The notes: a model not told the origin generated them from the sequence alone. A DNA stretch of 43,970 nt from Candidatus Rokuibacteriota bacterium (GCA_016200085.1 JACQFL010000016.1:1-43970); one strand, 5' to 3'. Shown: positions 7,042 through 16,143, counted from the stretch's first letter. A program made the numbers and translations.

Positions 7042-7923
7042 ATGAAGCGATCGGTCTTCCCGAACCGATGGCTGCCATATCTGTTAGTGGCGCCGCAGCT
7101 GGTCATCACCATCGTGTTCTTCTTCTGGCCGGCCATCGACTCCCTGCGCCTGTCGCTCTATCGCGCCTCGCCCTTCGGCGACCGGATGATCTTCGTCGGC
7201 GCCGGCAATTTCCAGCGGCTCTTCGCTGATCCCGCGTATCTGAGATCCGCGCTCACCACGTTCCTGTTCTCGTTCCTGGTGACGTTCATCGGGCTGGCCC
7301 TCGCGCTCCTGCTCGCCGCGCTGGCCAACGCGAAGATCCGCGGGCTCGTCGTCTACCGCTCGCTGCTGCTCTTGCCGTATGGCATCGCGCCCGCCATCGC
7401 GGGCATCATCTGGCTCTTCATCTTCCACCCGTCGTACGGGATCCTGCCGTACCTGCTCTCGTTCGTGACGGCGTACCAGTTCAACTGGTTCCTCAAGGGC
7501 TGGGTCGCGCTCACGCTGATCATCGTCGCCGCCATCTGGAAGCAGTTCGGCTACAACCTCGCCTTCTACCTCGCCGGGTTGCAGGGGATCCCGAGCTCGG
7601 TGCTCGAGGCGGCCAGCGTCGACGGCGCCGGCCCCATCCGGCGCTTCTTCGCCGTCACGTTCCCGCTGCTCTCGCCGGTGACGTTCTTCCTCTTCATCCT
7701 CAACATGACGTTCTCGTTCTTCGAGACGTTCGGGCTCGTGCACTCGGTGACCCAGGGCGGCCCCGGCGATGCGACGTCGATCATGGTCTACAAGGCCTGG
7801 AAGGACGGCTTCGAGGGGCTGCAGCTCGGGCTCTCCGCGGCCCAGTCCGTGGTCCTGATGGCGATCGTCATCGGGCTCACGGCCTTCCAGTTCCGCTACG
7901 CCGAGAAGAAGGTGACGTACTGA
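7042..7923 (+). CDS. ugpA: Glycerol-3-phosphate ABC transporter, permease
   Basis: A 293-residue inner-membrane permease with about six hydrophobic helices. The cytoplasmic EAA loop reads EAASVDGAGPIRRFFAVTFP, the contact site for the ATPase. It starts 21 bases after ugpB and ends sharing the A of TGATG with ugpE, which implies coupled translation. In UgpABCE it pairs with UgpE to form the channel. The sequence from WLPYLLVAPQLVITIVFFFW onward matches the MalF/UgpA class. No anomaly is seen. Confidence 0.93.
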   Translation: MKRSVFPNRWLPYLLVAPQLVITIVFFFWPAIDSLRLSLYRASPFGDRMIFVGAGNFQRLFADPAYLRSALTTFLFSFLVTFIGLALALLLAALANAKIRGLVVYRSLLLLPYGIAPAIAGIIWLFIFHPSYGILPYLLSFVTAYQFNWFLKGWVALTLIIVAAIWKQFGYNLAFYLAGLQGIPSSVLEAASVDGAGPIRRFFAVTFPLLSPVTFFLFILNMTFSFFETFGLVHSVTQGGPGDATSIMVYKAWKDGFEGLQLGLSAAQSVVLMAIVIGLTAFQFRYAEKKVTY

Positions 7924-8825
7924 TGGCCGCCGCCGGCGCCACCAGCGGCACCCTCGCCGCGGACCTGGCCCGCGCCGTGCCCGCGACGGCCGTGCGGCGG
8001 CGCCGGCCGGACTGGAACGCGCGCGTGACCCATATGCTGTTGCTCGCCGCCGTGCTCGTGCTGGCCTTCCCGCTCTACTACGCCTTCGTGATCAGCACCC
8101 AGAGCCTCGCCGAGGTGTCGAGCCTGCCCCCGAGGCTCCTGCCGTCGTCCTCGATCCTGGACAACTACGCGGAGGCCTGGCAGCGGGCGAAGATGGGCCG
8201 CATGCTCGTCAACAGCGGCGTGATGGCGCTCGGCATCGCGCTGGGGAAGATCAGCATCTCGCTGCTCTCTGCCTTCGCCATCGTCTACTTCAACTTCCGG
8301 GGCAAGCAGCTCGTCTTCTGGATGATCTTCGTCACCCTGATGCTGCCGATCCCCGTGCGCATCGTGTCCACCTACCAGGTCATCGCCGATCTCGGCTGGG
8401 TCGACACGTACTGGGGCCTCACCGTGCCGCTCATGGCCTCCGCGACGGGGACGTTCCTCTTCCGCCAGTTCTTCCAGACCATCCCCGACTCGATGGCGGA
8501 GGCAGCCCAGCTCGACGGCGCGGGGCCCCTGCGCTTCCTGTGGTCGTTCCTGCTGCCGCTGTCGAAGGCCAACATGGCCGCGCTCTTCGTCATCCTGTTC
8601 GTGTACGGCTGGAACGAGTACCTCTGGCCGCTGCTCGTGACCAACCGCCCGGAGATGCGCACGGCGGTGATCGGCATCGAGGCCCTGGTGCCGCGCAGCG
8701 GCTCCCAGCTGCCGGAGTGGAACATCATCATGGCGGCGGCGATGATGGTCCTGCTCCCGCCCGTCGCCGTGATCCTCTTCATGCAGCGCTGGTTCGTGAA
8801 GGGGCTCATCGAGACCGAGAAGTAG
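7923..8825 (+). CDS. ugpE: Glycerol-3-phosphate ABC transporter, permease
   Basis: A 300-residue partner permease of the MalG/UgpE class. After a 35-residue arginine-rich cytoplasmic tail, six membrane segments follow. FPLYYAFVISTQS is near residue 55, the EAA loop reads EAAQLDGAGPLRFLWSFLLP, and the C-terminus is QRWFVKGLIETEK, a typical KGL tail. The ATG overlaps the ugpA stop. It lies directly before a phosphodiesterase gene with no spacer (TAG then ATG). No ugpC ATPase gene follows, which is unusual for this system. Confidence 0.93.
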   Translation: MAAAGATSGTLAADLARAVPATAVRRRRPDWNARVTHMLLLAAVLVLAFPLYYAFVISTQSLAEVSSLPPRLLPSSSILDNYAEAWQRAKMGRMLVNSGVMALGIALGKISISLLSAFAIVYFNFRGKQLVFWMIFVTLMLPIPVRIVSTYQVIADLGWVDTYWGLTVPLMASATGTFLFRQFFQTIPDSMAEAAQLDGAGPLRFLWSFLLPLSKANMAALFVILFVYGWNEYLWPLLVTNRPEMRTAVIGIEALVPRSGSQLPEWNIIMAAAMMVLLPPVAVILFMQRWFVKGLIETEK

Positions 8826-9620
8826 ATGCCTACCCGCTTCGTCGCCCACCGGGGGGGCGCCGCGCTCTGGCCCGAGAACAGCCTCCTCGCGTTTCGCAAT
8901 GCGCTGGCCGCGGGGGCCGGCATGCTGGAGCTCGACGTGCACCTCACCAGGGACGGCGAGGTGGCCGTCATCCACGATCCGACCCTCGACCGTACCTCCA
9001 CGGGCACCGGGGCCCTGCGAGACTGCACAGTCGCCGATCTTCGCGCGGTGCGCCTGCGCGCGCGCGACGGCACCGTCACGGACGAGCACGTGCCGACCCT
9101 GGGGGAGGTCCTGGTCATCGCCGCGCCCACGGCGGCCGTGCTGCTCGTCGAGTTCAAGGGGCCCGGCCGTGCGGTGCGCTACGAGCGCGACGGTGAGCGC
9201 GTGCGTGCCGTCCCCGGCGAGCGCTACGAGGGGCTGGAGGCGAAGGTGGTCGAGGCGCTCCGCGAGGCGGGCGTCGCCGGGCGCGCGATGCTCATGGCCT
9301 TCAACCCTGCCGTGCTGGCCGAGGTTCGGCGGCTGGTCCCCGAGCAGCCCACGGCGCTGCTCGTGGATCGGCAGCACGTCGCCGAGCCAGGGGCGGCCAA
9401 CGCGGACACCGTCGCCTGGGCGCAGCAGGCCGGCGCCACCTTCCTCGGCATGCACTGGACGCTGTGCGACGAGAGCGTGGTGGCGGCGGCGCGGCGGGCC
9501 GCGGTGATGGTCGGCGTGTTCACGGTGAACGACGAGCTGACCATGCGACGGCTGGCCGCCCTCGGCGTCGACGTGATCATCACCGACCGTCCGGACCTGG
9601 TGCCGAAGGATCTGGCGTGA
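8826..9620 (+). CDS. ugpQ: Glycerophosphodiester phosphodiesterase, cytoplasmic
   Basis: A 264-residue TIM-barrel enzyme hydrolysing glycerophosphodiesters to glycerol-3-phosphate and an alcohol. It has no signal peptide. Motifs: [18 protein letters not shown] (catalytic H-R-G and E-N), LELDVHLTRDGEVAVIHD (E-x-D and H-D metal and acid/base residues), and FTVNDE and DVIITDRPDLV at the end. The ATG follows the ugpE stop directly. Its position after the transporter matches E. coli ugpQ, which works on diesters as they are taken up. Confidence 0.92.
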   Translation: MPTRFVAHRGGAALWPENSLLAFRNALAAGAGMLELDVHLTRDGEVAVIHDPTLDRTSTGTGALRDCTVADLRAVRLRARDGTVTDEHVPTLGEVLVIAAPTAAVLLVEFKGPGRAVRYERDGERVRAVPGERYEGLEAKVVEALREAGVAGRAMLMAFNPAVLAEVRRLVPEQPTALLVDRQHVAEPGAANADTVAWAQQAGATFLGMHWTLCDESVVAAARRAAVMVGVFTVNDELTMRRLAALGVDVIITDRPDLVPKDLA

Positions 9621-10462
9621 AGCGCCGGCGCGCCGCGGTGAGGCGCTGGCGCATCGCCCTGCTCGCCGTGCTCGTGTCCGCGCTGGTCGCCGCCGTGCCC
9701 GCGACGGCGGCGGGGCCGCTCGTGGCGGCGCATCGCGGCGGCGCCGCGCTGTGGCCGGAGAACAGCCTGGTCGCGTTCCGGAACGCGCTCGCGCTCGGCG
9801 TCGACGCGCTGGAATTCGACCTGCACCTCGACGCCGACGGTGAGGTGGTCGTCATCCACGACGCGGGCCTGGCGCGGACGACGACAGGGACGGGCCCGGT
9901 CCGCGCCCTCACGCGCGCCGAGCGGGACGGTCTCCGGCTCAAGGCTCGCGACGGCGCCATCACCGCGGAGCGGATCCCGACCTTCGCCCAGGTCCTCGAC
10001 CTCGCTGCGCCGTTGCGTGCCGAGATCGTGCCCGAGATCAAGGTCGGCGCCGGCGGCCTGCGCTACGAGGGTATCGAGGAGAAGGTGCTCGCGCTGATCC
10101 GAGCGCGTCGTCTGCTCCCACGGGTGACGATCCAGGCCTTCGAGCCGGAGACCATCCGCCGCCTGCGCGCCCTCGAGCCCGGCGCGCGGATCATGTTCCT
10201 CGTGTCGCGGGCGCGGCTGGAGGCCACGGGAGCGACCGTCCTCGACGCCCTCCGCCAGGCCCGCGAGCTCGGCGCCACCGACGTCGGCATCGACCACCGG
10301 CTGGTGGACGACGCCGTGGTCCGCGCGGCGCGCGAGAGCCGGCTGCGCCTGGCGGTGTGGACCGTCAACGAGGAGCCCGCGATGCGGGCGATGATCGGCG
10401 CCGGCGCCGACATGATCATGACCGACCGCCCGGACCTCTTGTTGCGCGCGCTCGGCCGATGA
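9617..10462 (+). CDS. Glycerophosphodiester phosphodiesterase, exported
   Basis: A second 281-residue phosphodiesterase, clearly a paralogue of its neighbour (both read [13 protein letters not shown]). It begins with a basic and hydrophobic leader ([20 protein letters not shown] to AVPATAAG), so it should act in the periplasm. Motifs are [20 protein letters not shown] and a closing [14 protein letters not shown] 9617 is the start because it overlaps the previous stop (GTGA) and begins the leader. Together the two enzymes would release glycerol-3-phosphate both outside and inside the membrane, like GlpQ and UgpQ. Confidence 0.9.
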   Translation: MKRRRAAVRRWRIALLAVLVSALVAAVPATAAGPLVAAHRGGAALWPENSLVAFRNALALGVDALEFDLHLDADGEVVVIHDAGLARTTTGTGPVRALTRAERDGLRLKARDGAITAERIPTFAQVLDLAAPLRAEIVPEIKVGAGGLRYEGIEEKVLALIRARRLLPRVTIQAFEPETIRRLRALEPGARIMFLVSRARLEATGATVLDALRQARELGATDVGIDHRLVDDAVVRAARESRLRLAVWTVNEEPAMRAMIGAGADMIMTDRPDLLLRALGR

Positions 10463-11979
10463 CGGCCGGGCGCTTCGTTCTCGCGCTCGACCAGGGGACC
10501 TCCGGCTCGACCGCGCTCCTCGTCGACGAGCGCGGCACCGTGCGCGCGCGCGGGTACGCCGAGCTGCCGCAGTACTATCCGCGGCCGGGCTGGGTGGAGC
10601 ACGATCCCGAGGAGATCTGGGCCACCACGGTCTCGGCCGCTCGCGCGGCGCTCGGCCAGGCGGGGGCGACGGGCGCGGAGGTCGCCGCGGTCGGGATCAC
10701 CAACCAGCGGGAGACCACCATCGTCTGGGAGCGTGCCAGCGGCGCGCCCATCGCGCGCGCGATCGTCTGGCAGTGCCGGCGCACCGCCGAGGCCTGCGAC
10801 CGCCTGCGCGCGGCGGGGCTCGAGCCCCTGATCCGCGAGCGCACCGGCCTCGTGCTGGACGCGTATTTCTCGGGCACCAAGATCGGCTGGCTGCTCGACC
10901 ACGTGCCCGGCGCCCGCCTCCGCGCCGAGCGCGGCGAGCTCGCCTGCGGCACCGTGGACGCCTGGCTGATCTGGAAGCTCACGGGTGGGCGCGCGCACGT
11001 CACCGACGCGAGCAACGCCTCGCGCACGCTCTGTCTCTCGCTCGCCACCGTCGACTGGGACGAGGAGCTGCTCCGCGTGCTCGGCGTGCCGCGGCCGCTG
11101 CTGCCGCGCGTCGGCCCCTCCTCGGGCGTGCTCGGGGAGACGGCGGACCTCGGCTGGCTGCCGGCGGGCATCCCGATCGCCGGTGTCGCCGGCGACCAGC
11201 AGGCCGCGCTCTTCGGGCAGGCGTGCTTCGAGCCGGGCACGGCCAAGAACACGTACGGCACGGGCTGCTTCCTCCTGCTCAACACGGGCGCGACGCCGCT
11301 CGCCTCGCGCCATGGCCTGCTGACGACCGTCGCGTGGCGCATCGGCGAGACCACGACGTACGCGCTCGAGGGCAGCGTCTTCATCGCCGGTGCCGCCGTG
11401 CAGTGGCTGCGCGACGGCCTCGGGATCATCCGCAGCGCGGCCCAGACCCAGGCGCTGGCGGAGTCCGTGCCCGACACCGGCGGCGTCTACTTCGTGCCCG
11501 CGTTCGTCGGCCTCGGCGCGCCCTACTGGGACATGTACGCGCGCGGCGCCATCGTCGGTCTCACCCGCGGCACCACCGCGGCCCACCTCGCGCGCGCGGC
11601 GCTGGAGGCGATCGCGTTCCAGAGCCGGGACGTGCTCGACGCCATGACGGAGGACGCCCGATCGGTGCCGGGCGGGCTCCGCGTGCCGCGGCTGCGCGTC
11701 GACGGCGGCGCGGCGGCGAACGACTTCCTCTGCCAGTTCCAGGCCGACGTCGCCGACGTGCCCGTCGTGCGGCCTGCCGTCATCGAGACGACCGCGCTGG
11801 GCGCCGCCCACCTCGCCGGGCTCGGCGCCGGGATCTGGAAATCCCAGGCCACGCTGGCCGAGCGCGCGGCCGTCGATCGCACCTTCACGCCGAGAATGGA
11901 CGCGACCACCCGCGATCGGCTATACGATGGCTGGCGCCGCGCCGTCGAGCGCGCGCGCGCCTGGGAGAGATCGCCATGA
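10459..11979 (+). CDS. glpK: Glycerol kinase
   Basis: A 506-residue FGGY-family kinase making glycerol-3-phosphate from glycerol and ATP. Motifs: [19 protein letters not shown] (ATP-binding phosphate loop), [42 protein letters not shown], and [20 protein letters not shown] near the C-terminus. Full length for the family. ATG 10459 overlaps the preceding stop (ATGA). It lets the operon use free glycerol in addition to imported phosphate esters. No intact glycerol-3-phosphate dehydrogenase is in the window, only the fragment at 280-551. Confidence 0.95.
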   Translation: MTAGRFVLALDQGTSGSTALLVDERGTVRARGYAELPQYYPRPGWVEHDPEEIWATTVSAARAALGQAGATGAEVAAVGITNQRETTIVWERASGAPIARAIVWQCRRTAEACDRLRAAGLEPLIRERTGLVLDAYFSGTKIGWLLDHVPGARLRAERGELACGTVDAWLIWKLTGGRAHVTDASNASRTLCLSLATVDWDEELLRVLGVPRPLLPRVGPSSGVLGETADLGWLPAGIPIAGVAGDQQAALFGQACFEPGTAKNTYGTGCFLLLNTGATPLASRHGLLTTVAWRIGETTTYALEGSVFIAGAAVQWLRDGLGIIRSAAQTQALAESVPDTGGVYFVPAFVGLGAPYWDMYARGAIVGLTRGTTAAHLARAALEAIAFQSRDVLDAMTEDARSVPGGLRVPRLRVDGGAAANDFLCQFQADVADVPVVRPAVIETTALGAAHLAGLGAGIWKSQATLAERAAVDRTFTPRMDATTRDRLYDGWRRAVERARAWERSP

Positions 11980-12046
11980 CCACCGCTGATCACGACCGTT
12001 CGCGCGTCGGCTTCGCCGGCGCGATCCGCCGTCTGCTGGCCTGCCG

Positions 12047-12063
12047 GGGGTCGTCGAGACCCC
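12047..12063 (+). promoter_or_regulatory. Stem-loop in front of binding-protein gene
   Basis: GGGGTC and GACCCC pair perfectly around a GTCGA loop in the 110-base stretch between glpK and the next gene's hydrophobic leader. It could tune expression of the binding protein relative to glpK, or be chance in GC-rich DNA. No U-tract follows, so it is not a classical terminator. Confidence 0.25.
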
Positions 12064-12089
12064 GTGCGGGCAGGGTCCGCCCGGGTCCC

Positions 12090-13196
12090 ATGAGATTCCT
12101 CGTGGCGACGCTGATGGTCGCCCTCGTCGCGGTGGGCGCCCAGGCCCAGGCGCCCGCGGCCATCGAGGACGAGCTGGTCCTGATCACGCCGGTGTCGAAG
12201 TTCGTCTTCGACGGGGCGCTCAAGGCCTTCGGGGAGTACGCGAAGCAGAAGTGGAACGTGACGGTCAAGACCAACGGCATCCCGGCCGGCACGCCGCTGG
12301 CCTACGGCCGCATCGTCGAGTGGAAGGGCAAGCCGGAAGCCGACATCTTCTGGGGCGGCGAGTCGGCGCTGTTCGAGAAGCTGGCCGACCAGAAGCTGCT
12401 CGTCAAGCTCGAGCTGCCGAAGGCGGTGGCCGACGCGGTGCCCGCCTCCATCGGGACCCCGAAGCCCGTCCCGCTCAAGGACCCCGACGGCTACTGGATC
12501 GGCACCGCGCTCGAGCCCTACGGGCTCGTCTATCATCCCAAGGTGCTGCAGCGTCTCGGCGTGCCGGCGCTCAAGGACTGGGACGACCTGCTGAACCCGA
12601 AGCTGAAAGGGCAGATCGCGCAGTGCGCCCCGACGCGCTCGTCCTCCTCGAACGCGACGTACGAGGTGATGCTCCAGTCGAAGGGCGAGGCGGCGGGCTG
12701 GGAGTGGCTGAAGAAGCTCGCCGACAACACCGGCCACTTCACCGCGCGCAGCCGTGACGTGCCCAACGTCGTGGCCAAGGGCGAGTTCGCCGTCGGCTTC
12801 GCGGTGCCGTCCTACATGGCGTTCGAGGAGAAGGTCTCCGGCTTCGACATCAAGTTCGTGGCGCCGAAGAACGCCTTCGTGACCCCCGAGCCCATGGCCA
12901 TCCTGGCCGGAGCCCGCCACCCGAAGGCGGCGCGCGCCTTCATCGAGTTCCTGCTGACGGAGCAGGGCCAGCGGGTGTTCATGGAGAGCGGGCTCTTCCC
13001 GCTGAGCCCGAAGTACCGCATGCAGGGGGCCTCCGGTTCCAAGATCGAGCTCGCAGTGGACTTCACGGGCGGCGTGCGCTCGTACTTCGACGCCCCGGTG
13101 GCGAACGTCTATGACGAGGACGTCGCCAAGAAGCGCAGCGAGGCCCTCAAGGAACGTTTCCGCAAGGACATCGAGACGACCTGGAAAAAGCCCTGA
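12090..13196 (+). CDS. ABC transporter substrate-binding protein (AfuA/FbpA-like)
   Basis: A 368-residue extracellular binding protein of the iron(III)/AfuA/PgtC class. It has a signal peptide (RFLVATLMVALVAVGAQAQA), then LVLITPVSKFVFDGALKAFG, ADIFWGGESALFEKL, GLVYHPKVLQRLGVP, LLNPKLKGQIAQCAPTRSSS and ARAFIEFLLTEQGQRVF. Conserved tyrosine iron ligands are not obvious. Some members, such as AfuA, bind sugar phosphates instead of iron, and the glycerol-phosphate context favours an organophosphate ligand. An upstream ATG (11976) overlaps the glpK stop and has GGGAGAG before it. That start would add 38 arginine-rich residues before the leader; I prefer 12090, which begins the leader. Confidence 0.82.
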   Translation: MRFLVATLMVALVAVGAQAQAPAAIEDELVLITPVSKFVFDGALKAFGEYAKQKWNVTVKTNGIPAGTPLAYGRIVEWKGKPEADIFWGGESALFEKLADQKLLVKLELPKAVADAVPASIGTPKPVPLKDPDGYWIGTALEPYGLVYHPKVLQRLGVPALKDWDDLLNPKLKGQIAQCAPTRSSSSNATYEVMLQSKGEAAGWEWLKKLADNTGHFTARSRDVPNVVAKGEFAVGFAVPSYMAFEEKVSGFDIKFVAPKNAFVTPEPMAILAGARHPKAARAFIEFLLTEQGQRVFMESGLFPLSPKYRMQGASGSKIELAVDFTGGVRSYFDAPVANVYDEDVAKKRSEALKERFRKDIETTWKKP

Positions 13197-13213
13197 ACAT
13201 CTCGCTGCGGGGG

Positions 13214-14254
13214 GTGTCGAAGCGCTTCGGCGGCGTCAGCGCCGTCGACGCCGCCACCCTCGACGTGGCCGACGGCGAGCTGTTCACGCTGCTCGGGCCG
13301 TCCGGCTGCGGCAAGACCACGCTGCTCCGGACGATCGCGGGCTTCTCGACGCTGGACGCGGGCGAGATCTGGTTCGGCGCGCGGCGGGTCGACGGGCTGC
13401 CGCCCCACCAGCGCAACATCGGCATGGTCTTCCAGAACTACGCGCTCTGGCCGCACATGACCGTGCGCGGCAACGTGACGTACGGCCTGCGCCTGCGCAA
13501 GCTGCGGAAGGACGAGATCGCGCGCCGCCTCGCCGAGGGCCTGCGCAAGGTCAACCTCACCGGTCTCGAGGAGCGCTATCCGGGACAGCTCTCGGGCGGT
13601 CAGCAGCAGCGCGTGGCGCTCGCGCGCGCCCTCGTGCTCGACCCGGACATCCTGCTCCTCGACGAGCCGCTCTCGAACCTCGACGCGAAGATCCGCGTCC
13701 AGGTGCGGGCGGAGATCCGCCGGCTCCAGAAGGACAGCGGCATCACCACGATCTACGTGACCCACGACCAGGAGGAGGCGCTGTCGCTCTCCGACCGCGT
13801 GGCCGTCATGCGCGAGGGCCGCATCGTACAGACGGCGGCGCCCAAGGAGCTCTACGAGCGGCCGGTCTCGCGGTTCGTGGCCGACTTCGTCGGGGTGAAC
13901 AACTTCATCCCCGGCGTCTGCCGCGAGGTCGTCCCCGCCTGCGCCATCGTCGACACGCCGCTCGGCACGGTGCTGAGCCGTGGCGCCGCCGGCCTGCGCC
14001 CGGGGCTCGCCTGCACGCTCGCGATCAGGCCGGAGAACATCGCGGTCGGCCGCGGCACGGAGAACACCTTCGAGGCGCGCGTGGTGACGTCGTCGTACCT
14101 CGGCAACACGCTGCGCTACGAGGTGGAAGCGTCCGGCGGCGTCGCCCTCAAGGTGGACGTGAGCGACCCGTGGCACCACGAGGTCCTGGATGCGGGCAAG
14201 CGCGTGACCCTGACCTTCCCGACCTCCACGGCGCTGACGCTCCTCGATGAGTGA
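13214..14254 (+). CDS. ABC transporter ATP-binding protein
   Basis: A 346-residue ATPase of the FbpC/PotA/UgpC class. Walker A is GPSGCGKTT, the Q-loop VFQNYALWPHMTV, the signature LSGGQQQR, Walker B ILLLDEPLSNLD and the H-loop VTHDQEEA. A C-terminal TOBE domain of about 110 residues follows. The frame is open and family-like upstream (N-I-S-L-R-G before VSKRFGG), so the true start may be a CTG at 13193 overlapping the binding-protein stop. The GTG at 13214 is a conservative choice. It is the only ATPase in the block and may serve both this transporter and UgpAE. Confidence 0.9.
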   Translation: MSKRFGGVSAVDAATLDVADGELFTLLGPSGCGKTTLLRTIAGFSTLDAGEIWFGARRVDGLPPHQRNIGMVFQNYALWPHMTVRGNVTYGLRLRKLRKDEIARRLAEGLRKVNLTGLEERYPGQLSGGQQQRVALARALVLDPDILLLDEPLSNLDAKIRVQVRAEIRRLQKDSGITTIYVTHDQEEALSLSDRVAVMREGRIVQTAAPKELYERPVSRFVADFVGVNNFIPGVCREVVPACAIVDTPLGTVLSRGAAGLRPGLACTLAIRPENIAVGRGTENTFEARVVTSSYLGNTLRYEVEASGGVALKVDVSDPWHHEVLDAGKRVTLTFPTSTALTLLDE

Positions 14255-16037
14255 GGACATGGGGGGCCCCGACATGGCCCCCCCAACCCCCCAAGCGCTC
14301 GCACGTGCCCCGGGGGACCCTGGGCGCGGCTCGACCGCAGATTCGTTCACGCCTCGACAGCGCGTCGCCGGGCTCCGCCGCGCGCTGCCGCTCGCCGGTG
14401 TCGCGCTGATCTGGCTGTTCCTGCTCGCGTTCCTCGTCTACCCCCTCGGGCGGATCTTCTACGACGCCGTCACCGACGAGGCCGGCCGCCTGACCCTGGC
14501 CAACTTCGTCGCCTTCGCGCGCGATCCGTTCTACGTGAGGTCGCTCGCGAACTCCGTGCTCCTCGGGCTCGGCACGGTGGCCGCCACCTCGGTGCTGGGC
14601 TTCGCCATCGCGTTCCTGCTCGTGCGCTACGACTTCGCCGGCCGCGGCCTCTTCGGCTACCTGACGCTCATCCCGATCATCTCGCCGCCCCTGGTCGGCG
14701 TGCTCGGCTTCACCTTCATCCTGGGCCGGGCCGGCACCGTGAACGTGCTCCTCATGGACTGGCTGGACCGGATCCAGCCCATCAACTTCGTCTACGGCGT
14801 GCACGGGGTCCTGCTCGTGGAGACCCTGCACCTGTTCCCGATGATCACGCTCAACGTGGTGGACGCCCTCGGCAAGATCGATCCCTCGCTGGAGGAGGCG
14901 GCGGCGAGCGTGGGGGCCCGCGAGTGGCGGCGCCTGCGCACCGTCACGCTGCCGCTCACCACGCCGGGCTACGTGGCGGGCGCGCTGCTCGTCTTCATCT
15001 GGACGTTCTCCGACTTCGCCACCCCGCTGGTCCTCGGCGTGCACGATCTGCTGGCCTCGCAGGCGTACCTCAACATCGTGCAGTTCGTGGACCGGCGGCT
15101 GTTCCGCATGGGCATCGTGATCTCCGCCCTCATGGTGGGCCTCGCCGTGGTGTTCCTGCTCGCCGCGCGGCGGTACGTCGCCATCAAGGACTATTCTTCG
15201 CTGTCCTACGCGCGGCTGGCCCGCCGCCGCCTCACCGGCGTCCGCCAGGCCCTCGCCGTCGGGTTCCTGTCTCTCGTGCTGCTCGCGTCGTTCATCCCCT
15301 ACGCGGGCGTGGCGCTGGCCTCGGTCGGCCGCGGCTGGTCGCTCACGCCGCTGCCCACGGCGTGGACGCTGCAGTTCTTCGAGCGCGTGATCGTCGAGAC
15401 CCCGAAGTACATCGTCAACAGCCTGCTCTACTCCGGGCTCGCGGTGATCTTCTGCATCGCGGTCGGCGTGCCCATCGCGTGGATCCTCGCGCGCACCACG
15501 CTGCCCGGACGGGACACCCTGGACGCGCTCAACACCCTGATCCTCGCCATCCCCGGCACCGCCATCGGCATCGCGTACATCCGCGCGTTCCACGCCGACC
15601 TGCCGTGGATCGGCCGGCCCCTGACCGGGCTCTGGATCATCCTGCCGCTGGTGCTGTGCATCCGGCGGCTGCCCTACACCGTGCGCGGCTCCTACGCCTC
15701 GCTGCTGCTCGTGCACCGCTCGGTGGAGGAGGCCGCCGCCAGCGTCGGCGCCACGGGCGCGCGGACGTTCCGCGACGTGACCCTGCCGATGATCTGGCGC
15801 GGCGTGCTCGTCGGCTCGCTCTTTTCGTTCATGACCTCGCTCCAGGAGGCCTCGGCGGTGCTGTTCCTCGCGCTCGGCGGCTGGGAGACGATCCCTGTGG
15901 GGATCTTCTCCTTCTACATCGCAGGCAGCGCCAGCGAGGCCGCCGCGCTGGGGGTCGTGCTGATCGTGGTGGCGGCCGTCAGCCTGGCCGTCATCAACCG
16001 CGTGGCGGGGGCGCGGATGGGCGGGATGTTCGGGTGA
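14247..16037 (+). CDS. Double-length ABC permease (FbpB-like)
   Basis: A 596-residue inner-membrane protein made of two permease domains, each with about six helices, as in FbpB, so one polypeptide forms the whole channel. EAA loops: EEAAASVGAREWRRLRTVTLP near residue 213 and EEAAASVGATGARTFRDVTLP near residue 493. The ATG overlaps the ATPase stop by eight bases. The first 30 residues (GGPDMAPPTPQALARAPGDP) are encoded by a reverse copy of the double-hairpin repeat and are not conserved-looking. The functional protein may start later, near the RRALPLAGVALIW helix. It closes the organophosphate block. Confidence 0.9.
   Translation: MSEDMGGPDMAPPTPQALARAPGDPGRGSTADSFTPRQRVAGLRRALPLAGVALIWLFLLAFLVYPLGRIFYDAVTDEAGRLTLANFVAFARDPFYVRSLANSVLLGLGTVAATSVLGFAIAFLLVRYDFAGRGLFGYLTLIPIISPPLVGVLGFTFILGRAGTVNVLLMDWLDRIQPINFVYGVHGVLLVETLHLFPMITLNVVDALGKIDPSLEEAAASVGAREWRRLRTVTLPLTTPGYVAGALLVFIWTFSDFATPLVLGVHDLLASQAYLNIVQFVDRRLFRMGIVISALMVGLAVVFLLAARRYVAIKDYSSLSYARLARRRLTGVRQALAVGFLSLVLLASFIPYAGVALASVGRGWSLTPLPTAWTLQFFERVIVETPKYIVNSLLYSGLAVIFCIAVGVPIAWILARTTLPGRDTLDALNTLILAIPGTAIGIAYIRAFHADLPWIGRPLTGLWIILPLVLCIRRLPYTVRGSYASLLLVHRSVEEAAASVGATGARTFRDVTLPMIWRGVLVGSLFSFMTSLQEASAVLFLALGGWETIPVGIFSFYIAGSASEAAALGVVLIVVAAVSLAVINRVAGARMGGMFG
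14258..14335 (-). repeat. Double-hairpin repeat, copy A (reverse)
   Basis: The reverse complement begins GTCGAG, contains GAGCGCTTGGGGGGTTGGGG and ends GGCCATGTCGGGGCCCCCC ATG, matching the copies at 16731, 18711 and 43751. The first hairpin is eroded; the second (GGGGGCC/GGCCCCC around ATGTCGG) is perfect. It lies inside the 5' end of the permease gene. Confidence 0.75.
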
Positions 16038-16042
16038 TGATT

Positions 16043-16073
16043 GTGCAAGCACCAACGCTCCGGGCTTGCGCAC
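16043..16073 (+). terminator. Hairpin after the permease gene
   Basis: GTGCAAGC and GCTTGCGCAC form a stem (with a two-base bulge) just beyond the permease stop. No T-run follows. It may stabilise the mRNA end or aid Rho-dependent termination before the ATP synthase promoter. Confidence 0.35.
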
Positions 16074-16104
16074 GAAGGCCGAGAAATCAATCACTTGAGC
16101 CGTC

Positions 16105-16133
16105 TTGTTCCATCGAGAGCGATGTGCTAGTGT
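16105..16133 (+). promoter_or_regulatory. Candidate promoter for the ATP synthase front operon
   Basis: TTGTTC, a 17-base spacer and TAGTGT give a sigma-70-like pair. The predicted transcription start (about 16140) is only a few bases before the ATG at 16144, so the first gene would be almost leaderless; no ribosome site is visible. Confidence 0.4.
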
Positions 16134-16143
16134 TCCTGTTCAC

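Noticed and set aside
5799..7229. Long plus-strand open frame overlapping ugpB
   Set aside because: Arginine/glycine-rich with no motifs; it is the out-of-frame shadow of the ugpB and ugpA genes in high-GC DNA.
7896..9455. 519-codon minus-strand frame over ugpE and the first phosphodiesterase gene
   Set aside because: Histidine/glutamate/arginine-rich composition typical of antisense frames; the plus strand has clear enzyme motifs.
16041..16050. Rex operator-like TTGTGCAA
   Set aside because: Only a half-site; the inverted partner needed for a Rex palindrome is not at the right spacing.
14148..16094. 648-codon minus-strand frame over the permease
   Set aside because: Low-complexity antisense of a membrane protein; no family features.
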